NCBI GenBank assembly: GCA_947598585.1 | Contig: CANQFK010000004.1 | Coordinates: 1-64,000, forward strand | DNA length: 64,000 nt | Origin: an uncultured Clostridia bacterium | GTDB lineage: Bacteria > Bacillota > Clostridia > Christensenellales > Pumilibacteraceae | Direction: 5' to 3' | Part shown: positions 16,775 through 26,414 of the stretch, in pieces | Layout: every line of letters begins with the position of its first letter | Position numbering within the stretch: the stretch's first letter is position 1 | Position numbers and translations under genes: made by a program | Notes under the pieces: generated by a model | What the model saw: only the letters and a program-made list of their open reading frames with translations | Database searches by the model: none | What the model was told of the DNA's origin: nothing

Positions 16775-17533
16775 TCAAACCGCCTTATGTATTATTATGT
16801 CGTCAAACAGCGCGTTCTGCTTCGCTGTGACCTGTTGATTCTTCAAGAGTTCGAGCAATGCCTGAAAAGTCGTTATCACTTCGCTCTTTGTATAATCCTC
16901 GTCAAAAAGTTCGAAGAACGAAACCTGAGGTTTATGTTCGAGTTTTTCCTTTATGACTTCCACCATTTCGGCAACGGTGAATCTGTCCATCACGATATGA
17001 CGTTCCGCTTGAAGCGCCGCCCGTTCCTCGATCTTGACGAACATTCTTTTCAGCGCTTCCATAAGTCCGTCTTTATTCATGTCTTTTATCTGCAATCGGG
17101 GCTGCCCCACCGACGGATCGGGTCCGCGATAGAAAACGTCCTCCGTTTCGGACTCGCGCATCTTTTCTGCCGCTTCCTTATACATGGCGTAGAGTTTGAG
17201 TTGCTGACGGAGCGCCTTTTCTTCGTCCTGAACGTCAGGTTCCGGTTCGGGAGGTTTGGGCAAAAGCGACTTGGATTTTATCTCCAAAAGCAACGCCGCC
17301 ATGGATATAAATTCGGAAGCTTTGTCAAGATCCACCGTATCGATCTCTTTCATAAATTCGAGATATTGCTCGGTGATAAGCGAGATCTGCACGTCCTCGA
17401 TGCTCATCTTGGACTTTCTTATGAGGAACAACAACGTATCGAGAGGACCCTCGAAATCGTTGAGTTTGAATCTGTAAGCCGTTTCGTCCTCTTCGTATCC
17501 GTCTTCGGCAAATAATTTTTCGTAATCGGACAT
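16775..17533 (-). CDS. scpA: Segregation and condensation protein A
   Basis: ScpA is the kleisin subunit bridging SMC heads. The 252-residue protein shows the kleisin N-terminus LNDFEGPLDTLLFLIRKSKM, then IITEQYLEFM-like and FISMAALLLEIKSKSLLP motifs, an acidic linker and the C-terminal winged helix ending ITTFQALLELLKNQQV. A CGGAGG site precedes the ATG. It starts one base after the upstream protease stop and runs into scpB, the usual Firmicutes order. Confidence 0.95.
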   Translation of the reverse strand: MSDYEKLFAEDGYEEDETAYRFKLNDFEGPLDTLLFLIRKSKMSIEDVQISLITEQYLEFMKEIDTVDLDKASEFISMAALLLEIKSKSLLPKPPEPEPDVQDEEKALRQQLKLYAMYKEAAEKMRESETEDVFYRGPDPSVGQPRLQIKDMNKDGLMEALKRMFVKIEERAALQAERHIVMDRFTVAEMVEVIKEKLEHKPQVSFFELFDEDYTKSEVITTFQALLELLKNQQVTAKQNALFDDIIIHKAV

Positions 17534-17534
17534 A

Positions 17535-18248
17535 TCAAATACCTCCGAATATGAGCGACCACAGCTTCAAAAAGCCCGTATGAACATAGCCCGCCGTGTA
17601 ATCAAAATAAAGATCGAGCGGACTTAAAAATACGGGAGCGTTCAATCTTCCCACTATGAGCGAGATTATGACAAACGCGATCAAAATATATTGACCGTAA
17701 TTGCGCATAAAACGAATAAAGCCGTTTTCGCGCTTGCAAAGCGCCTTTATAAGGTTGAATCCGTCCAAAGGAAAGAACGGCAAAATATTGAAAAAGCAGA
17801 GCACAATGTTGAACCAACTGAGATAATAAAAGAACAAACTCAGAACAAGCAGCCCTATCGCTCCCGACTTGACGTACAATGCGTCCATAAGAACGTACAG
17901 CGCAGACGATACAAATGAAATGATGATGTTCGTCGTTACGCCGGCTATGGAAACAAGTATGCAACCTTTACGATAGTTTTTGAAATTGTACGGATTTACG
18001 GGAACGGGCTTTGCGTAACCGAAGCCCACAAACAGCATCATAATAGCTCCCAATGGGTCGAAATGTTTCAAAGGATTGAGCGAGAGCCTGCCGTTTACTT
18101 TCGCCGTATCATCGCCGTTCCAATGCGCGACAAGTCCATGAGAAATTTCGTGCAGCGTTATCGAAAACAACAGCGCGATCGCTACGACGACGAACAGTAA
18201 AATTCGCGAAAATATATCGAGTTGGGAATTAAATAAAATATTTATCAT
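17535..18248 (-). CDS. Site-2 protease family (M50) membrane metalloprotease
   Basis: An intramembrane zinc protease homologue of 237 residues. The catalytic HEISH motif sits at residues 33-37 in the first helix and the third ligand motif FFPLDGFN in a later helix; about six membrane helices in all, no PDZ domain. This is the YwhC-like subgroup commonly next to scpA in Firmicutes; its substrate is unknown. The ATG at 18248 is chosen because an in-frame ATG at 18266 lies inside the promoter spacer. That leaves almost no 5' leader and no ribosome-binding site. Confidence 0.88.
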   Translation of the reverse strand: MINILFNSQLDIFSRILLFVVVAIALLFSITLHEISHGLVAHWNGDDTAKVNGRLSLNPLKHFDPLGAIMMLFVGFGYAKPVPVNPYNFKNYRKGCILVSIAGVTTNIIISFVSSALYVLMDALYVKSGAIGLLVLSLFFYYLSWFNIVLCFFNILPFFPLDGFNLIKALCKRENGFIRFMRNYGQYILIAFVIISLIVGRLNAPVFLSPLDLYFDYTAGYVHTGFLKLWSLIFGGI

Positions 18249-18256
18249 ACTCAAAT

Positions 18257-18285
18257 ATTGTACCATTTTTTGTCGGTCCAGTCAA
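18257..18285 (-). promoter_or_regulatory. Promoter giving a near-leaderless transcript of the protease-scp operon
   Basis: Minus strand TTGACT (18280-18285), 17 bases, TACAAT (18257-18262). The predicted start is about 18250, only a couple of bases before the ATG at 18248. Confidence 0.65.
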
Positions 18286-18288
18286 TAA

Positions 18289-18318
18289 AAAATGCGTCCT
18301 ATTTTTAGAACGCATTTT
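18289..18318 (-). terminator. Terminator after dacF
   Basis: AAAATGCGT (18289-18297) pairs with ACGCATTTT (18310-18318), followed on the minus strand by a run of T. It separates dacF from the protease-scp promoter. Confidence 0.75.
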
Positions 18319-18349
18319 ATCATGTCAAGAGATAATATCGGATCTCGGA

Positions 18350-19489
18350 TCACCACTCTTTTATAATATCGTCGAGTATATCCTTGTATCCGCGCCTGTT
18401 TATGTCTGACATAGCCACGATATTTATTTCCTTTTTTGCATTTTCCGACACATAAATCGTAACTTTTCCCACCACATCGCCTTTTTTTACGGGCGCGGGA
18501 ACGCTCCATATATCGAAGTCGCAACGAACGTCAGGCTCCTCTCCCTTTTTGGTAAGGACAAAATAATCCTCTTCGGGCGCACATTCGACCGTTTTCTCCT
18601 TGCCGTTACGCACTTCGACAAAGCCGCACCCGTTCTCCTTAAAGACGAATTGCTTTGTTTCGTAATCGGCGAAAGCATTGTTGAGCATTGTCGAAATCTG
18701 CGCGTTGCGCGTCTTGGAATCGGGCGCCCCTATTACGACCGAAATAAACCTCGTATTTCCTCTCTTTGCCGTTGCGGCAAGACAGGAAAGCGCCTCGGAA
18801 GTAAATCCCGTTTTTCCGCCGTCGCACCCCTCGTAAAATCTTATAAGTTTATTGGTGTTGCTAAGTTGAGTGATCCTGCCGCTCGGATGAACGAAATCGA
18901 ACATCCATATCCCCGAATAGTCGAAAAAGTTCTTGTGAGAAACGAGTTCTCTGAACATTTTAGCCACGTCATTCGCGCAACAATATTGCCCGGGCGCGGG
19001 AAGTCCCGTACAGTTCACAAAGCAAGTGTTTGTCATACCCAATTTTTCCGCCTTATCGTTCATGCGCGCGGTAAAATTCGATACGCTGCCCGCGATATGT
19101 TCCGCCATTGCAACGCACGAATCATTTGCAGACGCGACCACTATGCTTTTTATAAGTTCGTCCGCCTTATACGAACAGCCTGCGTCCAAAAACGCCTGCG
19201 AACCGCCCATGCTCGAAGCGTTTTCGCTCACCGTTATCTCGTCGTCGGTCTTTAAATTGCCTTTTTCTATCTCATCAAAGATGATATCCAAAGTCATTAT
19301 CTTCACCATGCTCGCAATTTGCAAACGTTCATCGGCGTTTTGCTCAAACAGTACCTCTCCCGTATTGTAGTCCATCAAAAGCGCCGCTCTCGCTTTATAG
19401 CTTTCTTCGGCGAAAGCGACGTTTGACCTCGGCAAGAATGCGAGCAGCAACGCAAACACAATTACAGCCAATATCTTTATTTTTTTCAT
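18350..19489 (-). CDS. dacF: D-alanyl-D-alanine carboxypeptidase, DacF type
   Basis: A penicillin-binding peptidase S11 that trims the terminal D-Ala of peptidoglycan stem peptides. The 379-residue protein has a signal peptide (KKIKILAVIVFALLLAFLP), then the catalytic SMVK (S60-K63), SAN (120-122) and KTG (GGKTGFT, about 220). A C-terminal beta domain follows (about 270-379). AAGGAGG precedes the ATG at 19489. It lies 10 bases after spoIVB, and DacF-type enzymes act in spore cortex formation in Bacillus; the sporulation role here is inferred from that neighbour. Confidence 0.88.
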   Translation of the reverse strand: MKKIKILAVIVFALLLAFLPRSNVAFAEESYKARAALLMDYNTGEVLFEQNADERLQIASMVKIMTLDIIFDEIEKGNLKTDDEITVSENASSMGGSQAFLDAGCSYKADELIKSIVVASANDSCVAMAEHIAGSVSNFTARMNDKAEKLGMTNTCFVNCTGLPAPGQYCCANDVAKMFRELVSHKNFFDYSGIWMFDFVHPSGRITQLSNTNKLIRFYEGCDGGKTGFTSEALSCLAATAKRGNTRFISVVIGAPDSKTRNAQISTMLNNAFADYETKQFVFKENGCGFVEVRNGKEKTVECAPEEDYFVLTKKGEEPDVRCDFDIWSVPAPVKKGDVVGKVTIYVSENAKKEINIVAMSDINRRGYKDILDDIIKEW

Positions 19490-19499
19490 TTTTCCTCCT

Positions 19500-20492
19500 T
19501 TAAGCCGACTGCAACCAATCGGCATATATAGCATATCCCTTTGTGGGATCGTTTACAAACACATGAGTGACCGCTCCGATTATCTTTCCGTTTTGCATGA
19601 GCGGACTGCCGCTCATTCCCTGCACTATACCGCCCGAAATGTCCAGAAGCCTTTTGTCCGTCACTCTTATTATCATGCCTTTCGGCGCGGCATATGGTTG
19701 ATTTACCGCTTTGATTATATCCACTTCGTACGCTTCGGGTCTGTCGCTAACGGTGGTAATAATGTACGCCTTGCCCGGCGTTACCTCGTCTTTTGTCCCG
19801 AGAGGAGATCTTTCGCCGTCCGCTCGCTTGTAAAACTTTCCCACTACTCCGTATTCGGTACTGCGCACGACTTCGCCTATCGGATCGCCCTTTGCCGTGA
19901 CCCGAAGTTCGCCCGGATCGTTTCGTTTGCCTTTGACAACGCCGACAAGTTCACATTCGTAAATTTTTCCGCCACTTATGGGGACATCGTAATTTGCGGC
20001 AGTATCGGATATCTTATGTCCGAGCGCGACAAAAAAACCGTTTTCTCTTGTATAAGTGACGGTGCCGACGCCCGAAACAGTATCGCGCAAATAGACGCCG
20101 AGTTTGTATATCCCGCTGTCGCTCTCGATATACGGTGTGACGGAAACGGTCATCTCCTCTCCGTTTCTCAGTAGCGTAATCAGCATTTCCGCTCCGTCGC
20201 CGTCCTCGATCTTTTCGACGATCTCGTCGCAGCCGCTCACCTTGTCGCCGTCTATTTCGGTTATCGTGTCCCCCCTTTTCAATTTGTTGCCAAGGCTCGC
20301 GTTTCCGACCGCCGTTCGCACCGAACCGACCTCGTCTATGACCGCTCCGTCTATGTCGAGCACCATAGCCACGGGAAATCCGCCCGGCAAAGCCACCGTT
20401 TCGGCATATACAAAACAGCGACTCGAAAATACCGAGATAACAATGAGGATCGACAACAAAATATACGCTCGTGATCGCCTATTCATAAACAT
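19500..20492 (-). CDS. spoIVB: SpoIVB signalling serine protease
   Basis: SpoIVB is secreted from the forespore and triggers activation of pro-sigma-K by cleaving SpoIVFA. The 330-residue protein has an N-terminal membrane anchor (about 8-30), a PDZ domain (about 35-120) and the S55 protease domain. His159 lies in ALGHKISDT, with Asp163 nearby, and the nucleophile Ser294 lies in GMSGSPLMQ; AVTHVFVND follows. A second ATG at 20486 is equally possible. Together with sigK at 50699-51382 it indicates an endospore former. Confidence 0.94.
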   Translation of the reverse strand: MFMNRRSRAYILLSILIVISVFSSRCFVYAETVALPGGFPVAMVLDIDGAVIDEVGSVRTAVGNASLGNKLKRGDTITEIDGDKVSGCDEIVEKIEDGDGAEMLITLLRNGEEMTVSVTPYIESDSGIYKLGVYLRDTVSGVGTVTYTRENGFFVALGHKISDTAANYDVPISGGKIYECELVGVVKGKRNDPGELRVTAKGDPIGEVVRSTEYGVVGKFYKRADGERSPLGTKDEVTPGKAYIITTVSDRPEAYEVDIIKAVNQPYAAPKGMIIRVTDKRLLDISGGIVQGMSGSPLMQNGKIIGAVTHVFVNDPTKGYAIYADWLQSA

Positions 20493-20565
20493 AGTTTCCT
20501 ATTTTCCGATCATTCTTATTCAAAATTCATTTGGCAAAATTTAAATTTTTCTTTTTTGACGCAAT

Positions 20566-20639
20566 AAAAAAAGTCCGACCGAACATAAAAAAGTCGACCG
20601 AACATAAGAAAAAGTCCGATCTTTCCGAACGGACTTTTT
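20566..20639 (-). terminator. glyA terminator with two degenerate upstream copies
   Basis: AAAAAGTCCG (20609-20618) and CGGACTTTTT (20630-20639) form a 10-bp terminator after glyA. Two further units AAAAAAGTC(C)GACCGAACAT (about 20567-20605) repeat its arm in tandem, looking like partial duplications; each contributes another T-run on the minus strand. Confidence 0.7.
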
Positions 20640-20661
20640 ATCATAATTCTACCGAATTATC

Positions 20662-21918
20662 TCAGATATTTACGTCGTTAGCATAAAGAGGATATTTCTT
20701 GCAAAGTTTCTTGACTTCGGCTCTTACTTCGTCCAAAGCCGCCTCTTTTTCCTTTATTACCTTAGCGATGCAGTTACCGATAATTCGCATATCGTCCTCT
20801 TTCATTCCTCTCGTGGTAACGCTGGGGGTACCTACTCTTATGCCGCTGGTGACAGTCGGCTTCTGAGGATCGTGCGGAATGGAGTTCTTGTTGACGGTGA
20901 TATTGCATTCGTCAAGGAGAGTTTCGAGTTCCTTGCCCGTAACGTCATAGCCGATAAGTTTGACAAGCATAAGGTGATTGTCGGTACCGCCCGAAACAAG
21001 GCTTATGCCGTTATCCATAAGAGCCTTTGCAAGAGTACGCGCATTGAGAATTACCTGATGCTGATAAGTTTTGAATTCGGGTTTAAGAGCCTCGCCCAAT
21101 GCCACAGCCTTGCCCGCGATAACGTGTTCGAGCGGACCGCCTTGCACTCCGGGGAATATTGCCTTGTTGATCTTCTTTGCGATCTCTTCGTCGTTGGTCA
21201 TTATCATGCCGCCTCTGGGACCTCTGAGCGTCTTATGGGTGGTGGTGGTAACGACGTGCGCGTACGGGAACGGGCTGGGATGCTCGCCTGCTATCACAAG
21301 TCCCGCGATATGGGCGATGTCGGTCATAAGATATGCGCCCACTTTGTCCGCGATCTCACGGAAACGCTTGAAATCTATCGTGCGGGAATATGCGCTCGCG
21401 CCCGCAAGAATGAGTTTTGGGTGGTGTTCGAGAGCAAGTCTTTCGACCTCGTCGTAATTGATCATTTCGGTCTTTTCGTCCACGCCGTAAGAAACGATAT
21501 TGAAATTTTTGCCCGAGAAGTTTACGGGGCTTCCGTGCGAAAGGTGTCCGCCGTCCGCAAGGCTCATGCTGAGCACGGTATCGCCCATATTGAGCAATGC
21601 AACGAAAGTGGCAAGGTTGGCGGACGCGCCGCTGTGAGGCTGAACGTTTGCGAAATTGCAATTGAAGAGTTTCTTGGCGCGCTCGATTGCGAGAGTTTCC
21701 ACCTCGTCGATGAACATGCAGCCGCCGTAATAACGTTTGCCGCTGTATCCCTCGGCATATTTATTGGTAAGGTGCGAACCTACCGCAGCCATGACGGCGG
21801 GGCTTACAAAGTTCTCGGAAGCTATAAGCTCGATATTGCCTCTTTGACGTTCAAGCTCTTTGACCATGCTTGCGCAAAGTTCGGGATCTTGCTGTTGAAT
21901 AATTTTTAAATCTATCAT
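20662..21918 (-). CDS. glyA: Serine hydroxymethyltransferase
   Basis: A PLP enzyme interconverting serine and glycine with transfer of the one-carbon unit to tetrahydrofolate. The 418-residue protein is full length. It has [11 protein letters not shown] and [16 protein letters not shown] near the N-terminus and the PLP lysine in [14 protein letters not shown] (about 225). A site AAAAGGAG precedes the ATG. It is the last gene of the run from comM; hisS is 61 bases upstream. Confidence 0.97.
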   Translation of the reverse strand: MIDLKIIQQQDPELCASMVKELERQRGNIELIASENFVSPAVMAAVGSHLTNKYAEGYSGKRYYGGCMFIDEVETLAIERAKKLFNCNFANVQPHSGASANLATFVALLNMGDTVLSMSLADGGHLSHGSPVNFSGKNFNIVSYGVDEKTEMINYDEVERLALEHHPKLILAGASAYSRTIDFKRFREIADKVGAYLMTDIAHIAGLVIAGEHPSPFPYAHVVTTTTHKTLRGPRGGMIMTNDEEIAKKINKAIFPGVQGGPLEHVIAGKAVALGEALKPEFKTYQHQVILNARTLAKALMDNGISLVSGGTDNHLMLVKLIGYDVTGKELETLLDECNITVNKNSIPHDPQKPTVTSGIRVGTPSVTTRGMKEDDMRIIGNCIAKVIKEKEAALDEVRAEVKKLCKKYPLYANDVNI

Positions 21919-21979
21919 TTTGATTCTCCTTTTAGATGTTCTGTTTTATAGCGGAAAATTATATTTTCCGTAGACTATT

Positions 21980-23221
21980 TTACAATGTCCAAACCAAATC
22001 GTCAAGCGTTTTTTCCTGCTTTTCGCCATCGGACATGCGCTTTATTTCGGCTTTGCCGCTTTCCGCTTCGCTCTCGCCTATCACGACAGTATATTTTGCG
22101 GCGATCTTGTCGGCAAATTTGAATTGAGCCTTTAAACTTCTCCCCATAAAATCGGTTTCGACCGTAAAACCCTTGTTGCGGAGATCGGATACGATCTTGC
22201 GGCACAGATCCCTGCATTGCTCGGATTGACAGGCTATAAAGTAATCGGGACGGGATATGGGAAATTCCTTTCCGTTTGCTTCGAGAAGCATTATAAGCCG
22301 CTCTATACCCATGCCGAATCCGACGCAAGGGGTCGGCTTGCCCCCTATCGAGGATACGAGATCGTCATAACGCCCTCCGCCGCACACCGTGCCCTGCGCG
22401 CCGAGCGACGTAGTGACGAACTCGAAAACGGTTTTTGTGTAATAATCAAGCCCGCGCACGATAGAGCTGTTGACCTTGAACGGTATCCCCTCGTCGGCGA
22501 GAATGGTCTGCAATTTTTCGAAATGCGTTCTGCAATCGTCGCAGATGTAGTCCAGAATATTCGGCGCGCCCGAAACGATCTGTTTGCAATGTTCGTTTTT
22601 GCAATCGAGTATGCGCAAAGGATTTACCGAAAATCTGCGTTTGCAATTATCGCACATATTGTCGATGTTGCCCAACAGATATTCTTTGAGCGCGGCGTTG
22701 AACTTTTTGCGGCATTGAGGACAGCCTATGCTGTTGATATTGAGAACAAGATCCTTTACTCCCAGCCTCTTCAATAGCGTATATGCCGCGTTTATAACTT
22801 CCGCGTCCGCATAAGGAGAAGCCGCGCCGTACATTTCCACGCCGAATTGGTGATGCTCTCTAAGCCTGCCCGCCTGCGGAGCCTCGTATCGGAATACGGG
22901 CGTTATATAAAACATTTTTATGGGCAAAGACATGGCTTCGAGATTGTTTTCGACATAACTGCGCGCCGTGGAAGCGGTACCCTCCGGTTTCAGCGTTATC
23001 GAACGGTTGCCCTTGTCGAGGAAAGTGTACATTTCCTTGGAAACGACGTCCGTTTCGTCGCCTATCGATCGCAAAAAGAGTTCGGTATGCTCGAAAGTCG
23101 GCGTGCGAATTTCGAGTATGTCGAACAATTTGCACACCTTTCGGATCTCCTCTTCTATATATTGCCATTTGTAACTTTGGGACGGCAAAACGTCTTTGGT
23201 CCCTTTGGGAATGTTTATCAT
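21980..23221 (-). CDS. hisS: Histidyl-tRNA synthetase
   Basis: A class II aminoacyl-tRNA synthetase charging tRNA-His. The 413-residue protein has motif 1 in the N-terminal third, motif 2 around FRYEAPQAGRLREHHQFGVE, the His-specific VRGLDYYTKTVFE and GGGRYDDL, motif 3 GFGMGIERL and the C-terminal anticodon-binding domain. Four Cys pairs (CPQCRKK, CDNCKRR, CKNEHC, CDDC; about residues 165-235) form an inserted zinc-ribbon-like segment seen in many Firmicutes HisRS. The start is 9 bases after the hslU stop in the direction of reading from the upstream gene, with AAGGTGG as binding site. Confidence 0.96.
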   Translation of the reverse strand: MINIPKGTKDVLPSQSYKWQYIEEEIRKVCKLFDILEIRTPTFEHTELFLRSIGDETDVVSKEMYTFLDKGNRSITLKPEGTASTARSYVENNLEAMSLPIKMFYITPVFRYEAPQAGRLREHHQFGVEMYGAASPYADAEVINAAYTLLKRLGVKDLVLNINSIGCPQCRKKFNAALKEYLLGNIDNMCDNCKRRFSVNPLRILDCKNEHCKQIVSGAPNILDYICDDCRTHFEKLQTILADEGIPFKVNSSIVRGLDYYTKTVFEFVTTSLGAQGTVCGGGRYDDLVSSIGGKPTPCVGFGMGIERLIMLLEANGKEFPISRPDYFIACQSEQCRDLCRKIVSDLRNKGFTVETDFMGRSLKAQFKFADKIAAKYTVVIGESEAESGKAEIKRMSDGEKQEKTLDDLVWTL

Positions 23222-23230
23222 AGTTCCACC

Positions 23231-24541
23231 TTATAAAATATATCTTTTAAGATCGTGGCTCGCAACTTGCTTGCCCAAGTGTTCCAAAACGTATTTTTCA
23301 TCGATATCGACATCGATAAGCGGGTGATCGCCGCTCGCATTAAAACTTACGTCCTCCAATAAATTTTCCATGATAGTGTAAAGTCTGCGCGCTCCGATAT
23401 CCTCGCTCGTGGAATTTTCGTCCACCGCTATGCGCGACATTGCCTCTATCGCGCTTCGGGTGAATTTGAGGTTGATATTGTCCACCTTTAAAAGTTCGGC
23501 ATATTGCTTTGTGATAGCGTTTTCGGGCACCGTAAGAATGTTGACAAAGTCATCGTACGTCAGACTTTGAAGTTCGACGCGAATGGGGAATCTGCCTTGA
23601 AGTTCGGGGATAAGGTCGCCTATGCTTGAAACGTGGAACGCGCCCGACGCTATAAACAATATATAATCCGTTTTGAGCGCGCCATACTTGGTCATTACCG
23701 TGCTTCCCTCAACTATCGGCAAAATGTCGCGTTGAACGCCCTCTCTCGAAACGTCGGGACCGTTTGAAGCCCCTTTGCCCGCGATCTTATCTATCTCGTC
23801 GATGAAGATTATGCCCTCTTGCTCTGCTCTGCGTATGCCCTCGGCGGTAATATTGTCCATATCGATAAGTTTTTCGCTTTCGGATATCGTCAGAAGTTTG
23901 AGCCCCTCTTTGACAGTGACCTTGCGATGCTTCTTGCGTTGAGGCAAAAGCCCGCCCATTATCTGTCCGAGGTTTATTTCGGCTCCGCTGCCCGGAATGA
24001 TCTCCATACTGCGCGGCGTGTCGTCCACCTCTATATCTACTATGATATTGTCGAGTTTACCGCTGCGAAGCTCTTCGTAAACGTTTTTCGACAGTATATC
24101 GTCGGGCGTATCGATGTTCTTGCTCTTTTTCGCCTTGATGATCGCGTCGGCGATGCTCTTTTCCGCCTTTTCCCTTGCGCGAACTTCGACGTCCGCCATT
24201 TTTTCTTCCTTTACAAGGCGGATAGCCGTTTCGGCAAGGTCGCGGACCATAGATTCGACGTCGCGCCCAACATATCCGACTTCGGTGAATTTGGTCGCCT
24301 CAACCTTTATAAAAGGAGCCTTAACGAGTTTTGCGAGCCTGCGGGCGATCTCGGTCTTGCCTACGCCTGTCGGACCTTTCATGATGATATTTTTCGGCGT
24401 TATCTCGTCCTTTATCTCCTCGGGAAGTCTACTGCGTCTGTATCTGTTGCGGAGAGCAATGGCTACCGCTTTTTTTGCGTCCGTCTGTCCTATGATATAT
24501 CTGTCGAGTTCGGCGACTATCTGCTTGGGTGACATTTCCAT
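23231..24541 (-). CDS. hslU: HslU (ClpY) ATPase of the HslUV protease
   Basis: HslU unfolds substrates and feeds them to the HslV chamber. The 436-residue protein has the N-terminal [16 protein letters not shown], Walker [16 protein letters not shown] (about 58-65), the intermediate domain (about 105-240), Walker [10 protein letters not shown] and the C-terminal arm LEDVSFNAS...IDEKYV. The ATG at 24541 with AGGAGG just upstream is used; the longer reading overlaps hslV. One base separates it from the hslV stop. Confidence 0.97.
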   Translation of the reverse strand: MEMSPKQIVAELDRYIIGQTDAKKAVAIALRNRYRRSRLPEEIKDEITPKNIIMKGPTGVGKTEIARRLAKLVKAPFIKVEATKFTEVGYVGRDVESMVRDLAETAIRLVKEEKMADVEVRAREKAEKSIADAIIKAKKSKNIDTPDDILSKNVYEELRSGKLDNIIVDIEVDDTPRSMEIIPGSGAEINLGQIMGGLLPQRKKHRKVTVKEGLKLLTISESEKLIDMDNITAEGIRRAEQEGIIFIDEIDKIAGKGASNGPDVSREGVQRDILPIVEGSTVMTKYGALKTDYILFIASGAFHVSSIGDLIPELQGRFPIRVELQSLTYDDFVNILTVPENAITKQYAELLKVDNINLKFTRSAIEAMSRIAVDENSTSEDIGARRLYTIMENLLEDVSFNASGDHPLIDVDIDEKYVLEHLGKQVASHDLKRYIL

Positions 24542-24542
24542 A

Positions 24543-25076
24543 TTATACCTCCTCCACAACAAGGTTGTTGTTTGTGAAAATGCAAATTTCGGACGCAATG
24601 GTCATTGCTTCTATCGCTATCTGCTTTGCGTCCATGTCGGTGTTTTTGGCAAGCGCGCGAGCCGCCGCAAGCGCGTAATTTCCGCCGCTGCCTATCGCGC
24701 ATATTCCGTTCTCGGGTTCGATAACGTCGCCTACGCCCGAAAGCACGAACATATGTTCGGCGTCCGCAACTATCATCATCGCTTCAAGCTGACGAAGCAC
24801 CTTGTCGCCCCGCCACAATTGAGCGAGTTCGACCGCGCTTCGCATCAAATTGCCGCTGTACTTGTTGAGCATCTGCTCAAACAGCTCCGAAAGCGAAAAA
24901 GCGTCGGCTACCGAGCCCGCAAAGCCTATTACCACCTTATCGTTGTACAAACGGCGTACCTTGCGAGCGTTGCCTTTCATTATGACCTGTTGACCTGCCG
25001 TGACCTGACCGTCTCCCGCTATAACCGTTTTTCCGTTCTTTTTTATTCCTACTATGGTAGTTCCTCTTATTTCCAT
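24543..25076 (-). CDS. hslV: HslV (ClpQ) peptidase subunit
   Basis: A proteasome-like N-terminal nucleophile hydrolase forming two hexameric rings. The 177-residue product begins MEIRG before [10 protein letters not shown]; removal of that 5-residue propeptide would expose the catalytic Thr. Conserved AGDGQVTAG and the C-terminal [14 protein letters not shown] are present. It uses Thr rather than the Ser of Bacillus CodW. It lies 45 bases after trmFO and 1 base before hslU. Confidence 0.95.
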   Translation of the reverse strand: MEIRGTTIVGIKKNGKTVIAGDGQVTAGQQVIMKGNARKVRRLYNDKVVIGFAGSVADAFSLSELFEQMLNKYSGNLMRSAVELAQLWRGDKVLRQLEAMMIVADAEHMFVLSGVGDVIEPENGICAIGSGGNYALAAARALAKNTDMDAKQIAIEAMTIASEICIFTNNNLVVEEV

Positions 25077-25121
25077 TTTTTAACTCCTTTTATTCAAGTA
25101 TACATTAAAGAGAAAAATAAA

Positions 25122-26414
25122 TCAATCGTTTTTCAGCTTTTTCATTATTTCTATCGCCCTGTCGCACATTTCCCTTTTGCGCAAAGCCTTATCCTTGACT
25201 ATCCTGTCGAGCGGCGCAAGCAGACCGAGGTTGGCGTTCATGGGCTGAAAATCATAATGATGAGTTTCGAGATATATGGTCAAAGCGCCGAGCATGGTTT
25301 CTCTCGGCAAATCGAGCATTCTTTTGCCCGAAAGAGCCCTGTCCATATTGAGCGCAGCCAAAAGCCCCGAAGCTATGCTTTCGACATATCCCTCCACTCC
25401 GCTCAGTTGTCCCGCAATAAAGCAGTCGGGATATTTTTTGAGCATGAAGTGCCTGTCTATGGCGTTGGGCGCATTTATGAACATGTTTCTGTGCATTACG
25501 CCGTATCTTAAAAATTCCGCGTTTTTCAGTGCGGGTATAAGCCCGAATACCCTCTTTTGTTCGCCGAATTTCAAATTGGTCTGAAAGCCGACGATATTGA
25601 ACATTGTTCCCTCTTCGTTTTCCTTTCGGAGTTGGACTACGGCAAAGGGCATCTCTCCGTTACGATCCACCATGCCTACCGGTTTGAGCGGACCGAATCT
25701 GAGTGTGTCGACGCCGCGCATTGCCATGATCTCGATGGGCATGCACCCCTCGAAGATCTCGTCTTTTTCAAACTCTCTTTGACGAACGCGCTCGGCGGCA
25801 ATGAGTTCCCTTACAAATTCATAATACTCGTTTTTTGTGAGCGGACAATTTATGTAATCGCCCTCGCCCTTATCGTATCGACTCGCCGTAAAAACGCGCG
25901 ACATATCGATTGAATCCGCCGAAATTATAGGAGCGGCAGCGTCGTAAAAGTACAAACTTTGTCCCAAAATTTCATTAAGAAAAGAACTTAAAGGCTCCAA
26001 AGTCAACGGACCTGTGCATATTATGTGTGGCATAGACAGGTCGATCTTGTCCACAATTTCGGTTTTTACCGTGATTTTCGGGTCGTTTTTGATAAGCGCC
26101 GTCACTTGCGACGAAAATTTTTCGCGATCGACAGCCAAAGCGCCGCCGGCAGGGACCTTTACCCTATCGGCGACTTCGAGAAGTTTACAGCCCAAAATAC
26201 GAAGCTCGGCTTTTAATAATCCGCTTCCCGAATAGAGATCGTCGCTCTTAAACGAATTACTGCATACGACCTCGGCAAAGTTGTCGCTGTGATGAGCCGC
26301 GGACATAGTCGCGGGTTTTGCATCGTAAAGCGTTACGTTATGTCCGAGCGAAGAAAGAGTCAGCGCAGCCTCGCAACCCGCCAGACCTGCGCCGATTATA
26401 GTTATGTCAGTCAT
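25122..26414 (-). CDS. trmFO: tRNA (m5U54) methyltransferase TrmFO
   Basis: A folate- and FAD-dependent enzyme making ribothymidine at position 54 of tRNA. The 430-residue product opens with the dinucleotide-binding fold TIIGAGLAGCEAA and has CSNSFKSDDLYSGSGLLKAEL, LRFGPLKPVG and QLSGVEGYVES as in the family. The start at 26414 overlaps the topA stop by 8 bases; a reading from 26471 would extend deep into topA. Family order topA-trmFO-(codV)-hslV-hslU supports the call. Confidence 0.95.
   Translation of the reverse strand: MTDITIIGAGLAGCEAALTLSSLGHNVTLYDAKPATMSAAHHSDNFAEVVCSNSFKSDDLYSGSGLLKAELRILGCKLLEVADRVKVPAGGALAVDREKFSSQVTALIKNDPKITVKTEIVDKIDLSMPHIICTGPLTLEPLSSFLNEILGQSLYFYDAAAPIISADSIDMSRVFTASRYDKGEGDYINCPLTKNEYYEFVRELIAAERVRQREFEKDEIFEGCMPIEIMAMRGVDTLRFGPLKPVGMVDRNGEMPFAVVQLRKENEEGTMFNIVGFQTNLKFGEQKRVFGLIPALKNAEFLRYGVMHRNMFINAPNAIDRHFMLKKYPDCFIAGQLSGVEGYVESIASGLLAALNMDRALSGKRMLDLPRETMLGALTIYLETHHYDFQPMNANLGLLAPLDRIVKDKALRKREMCDRAIEIMKKLKND

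Noticed and set aside
20492..20522. Sigma-G-like promoter (TGAATA-N18-GAAACTA) for spoIVB
   Set aside because: The -10 match is partial and it abuts the first ATG, so it was not strong enough to list as a feature.
21952..21970. CGGAAAAT-TAT-ATTTTCCG hairpin between hisS and glyA as a terminator
   Set aside because: A perfect small stem but without a T-run, and glyA has no separate promoter that I can see.
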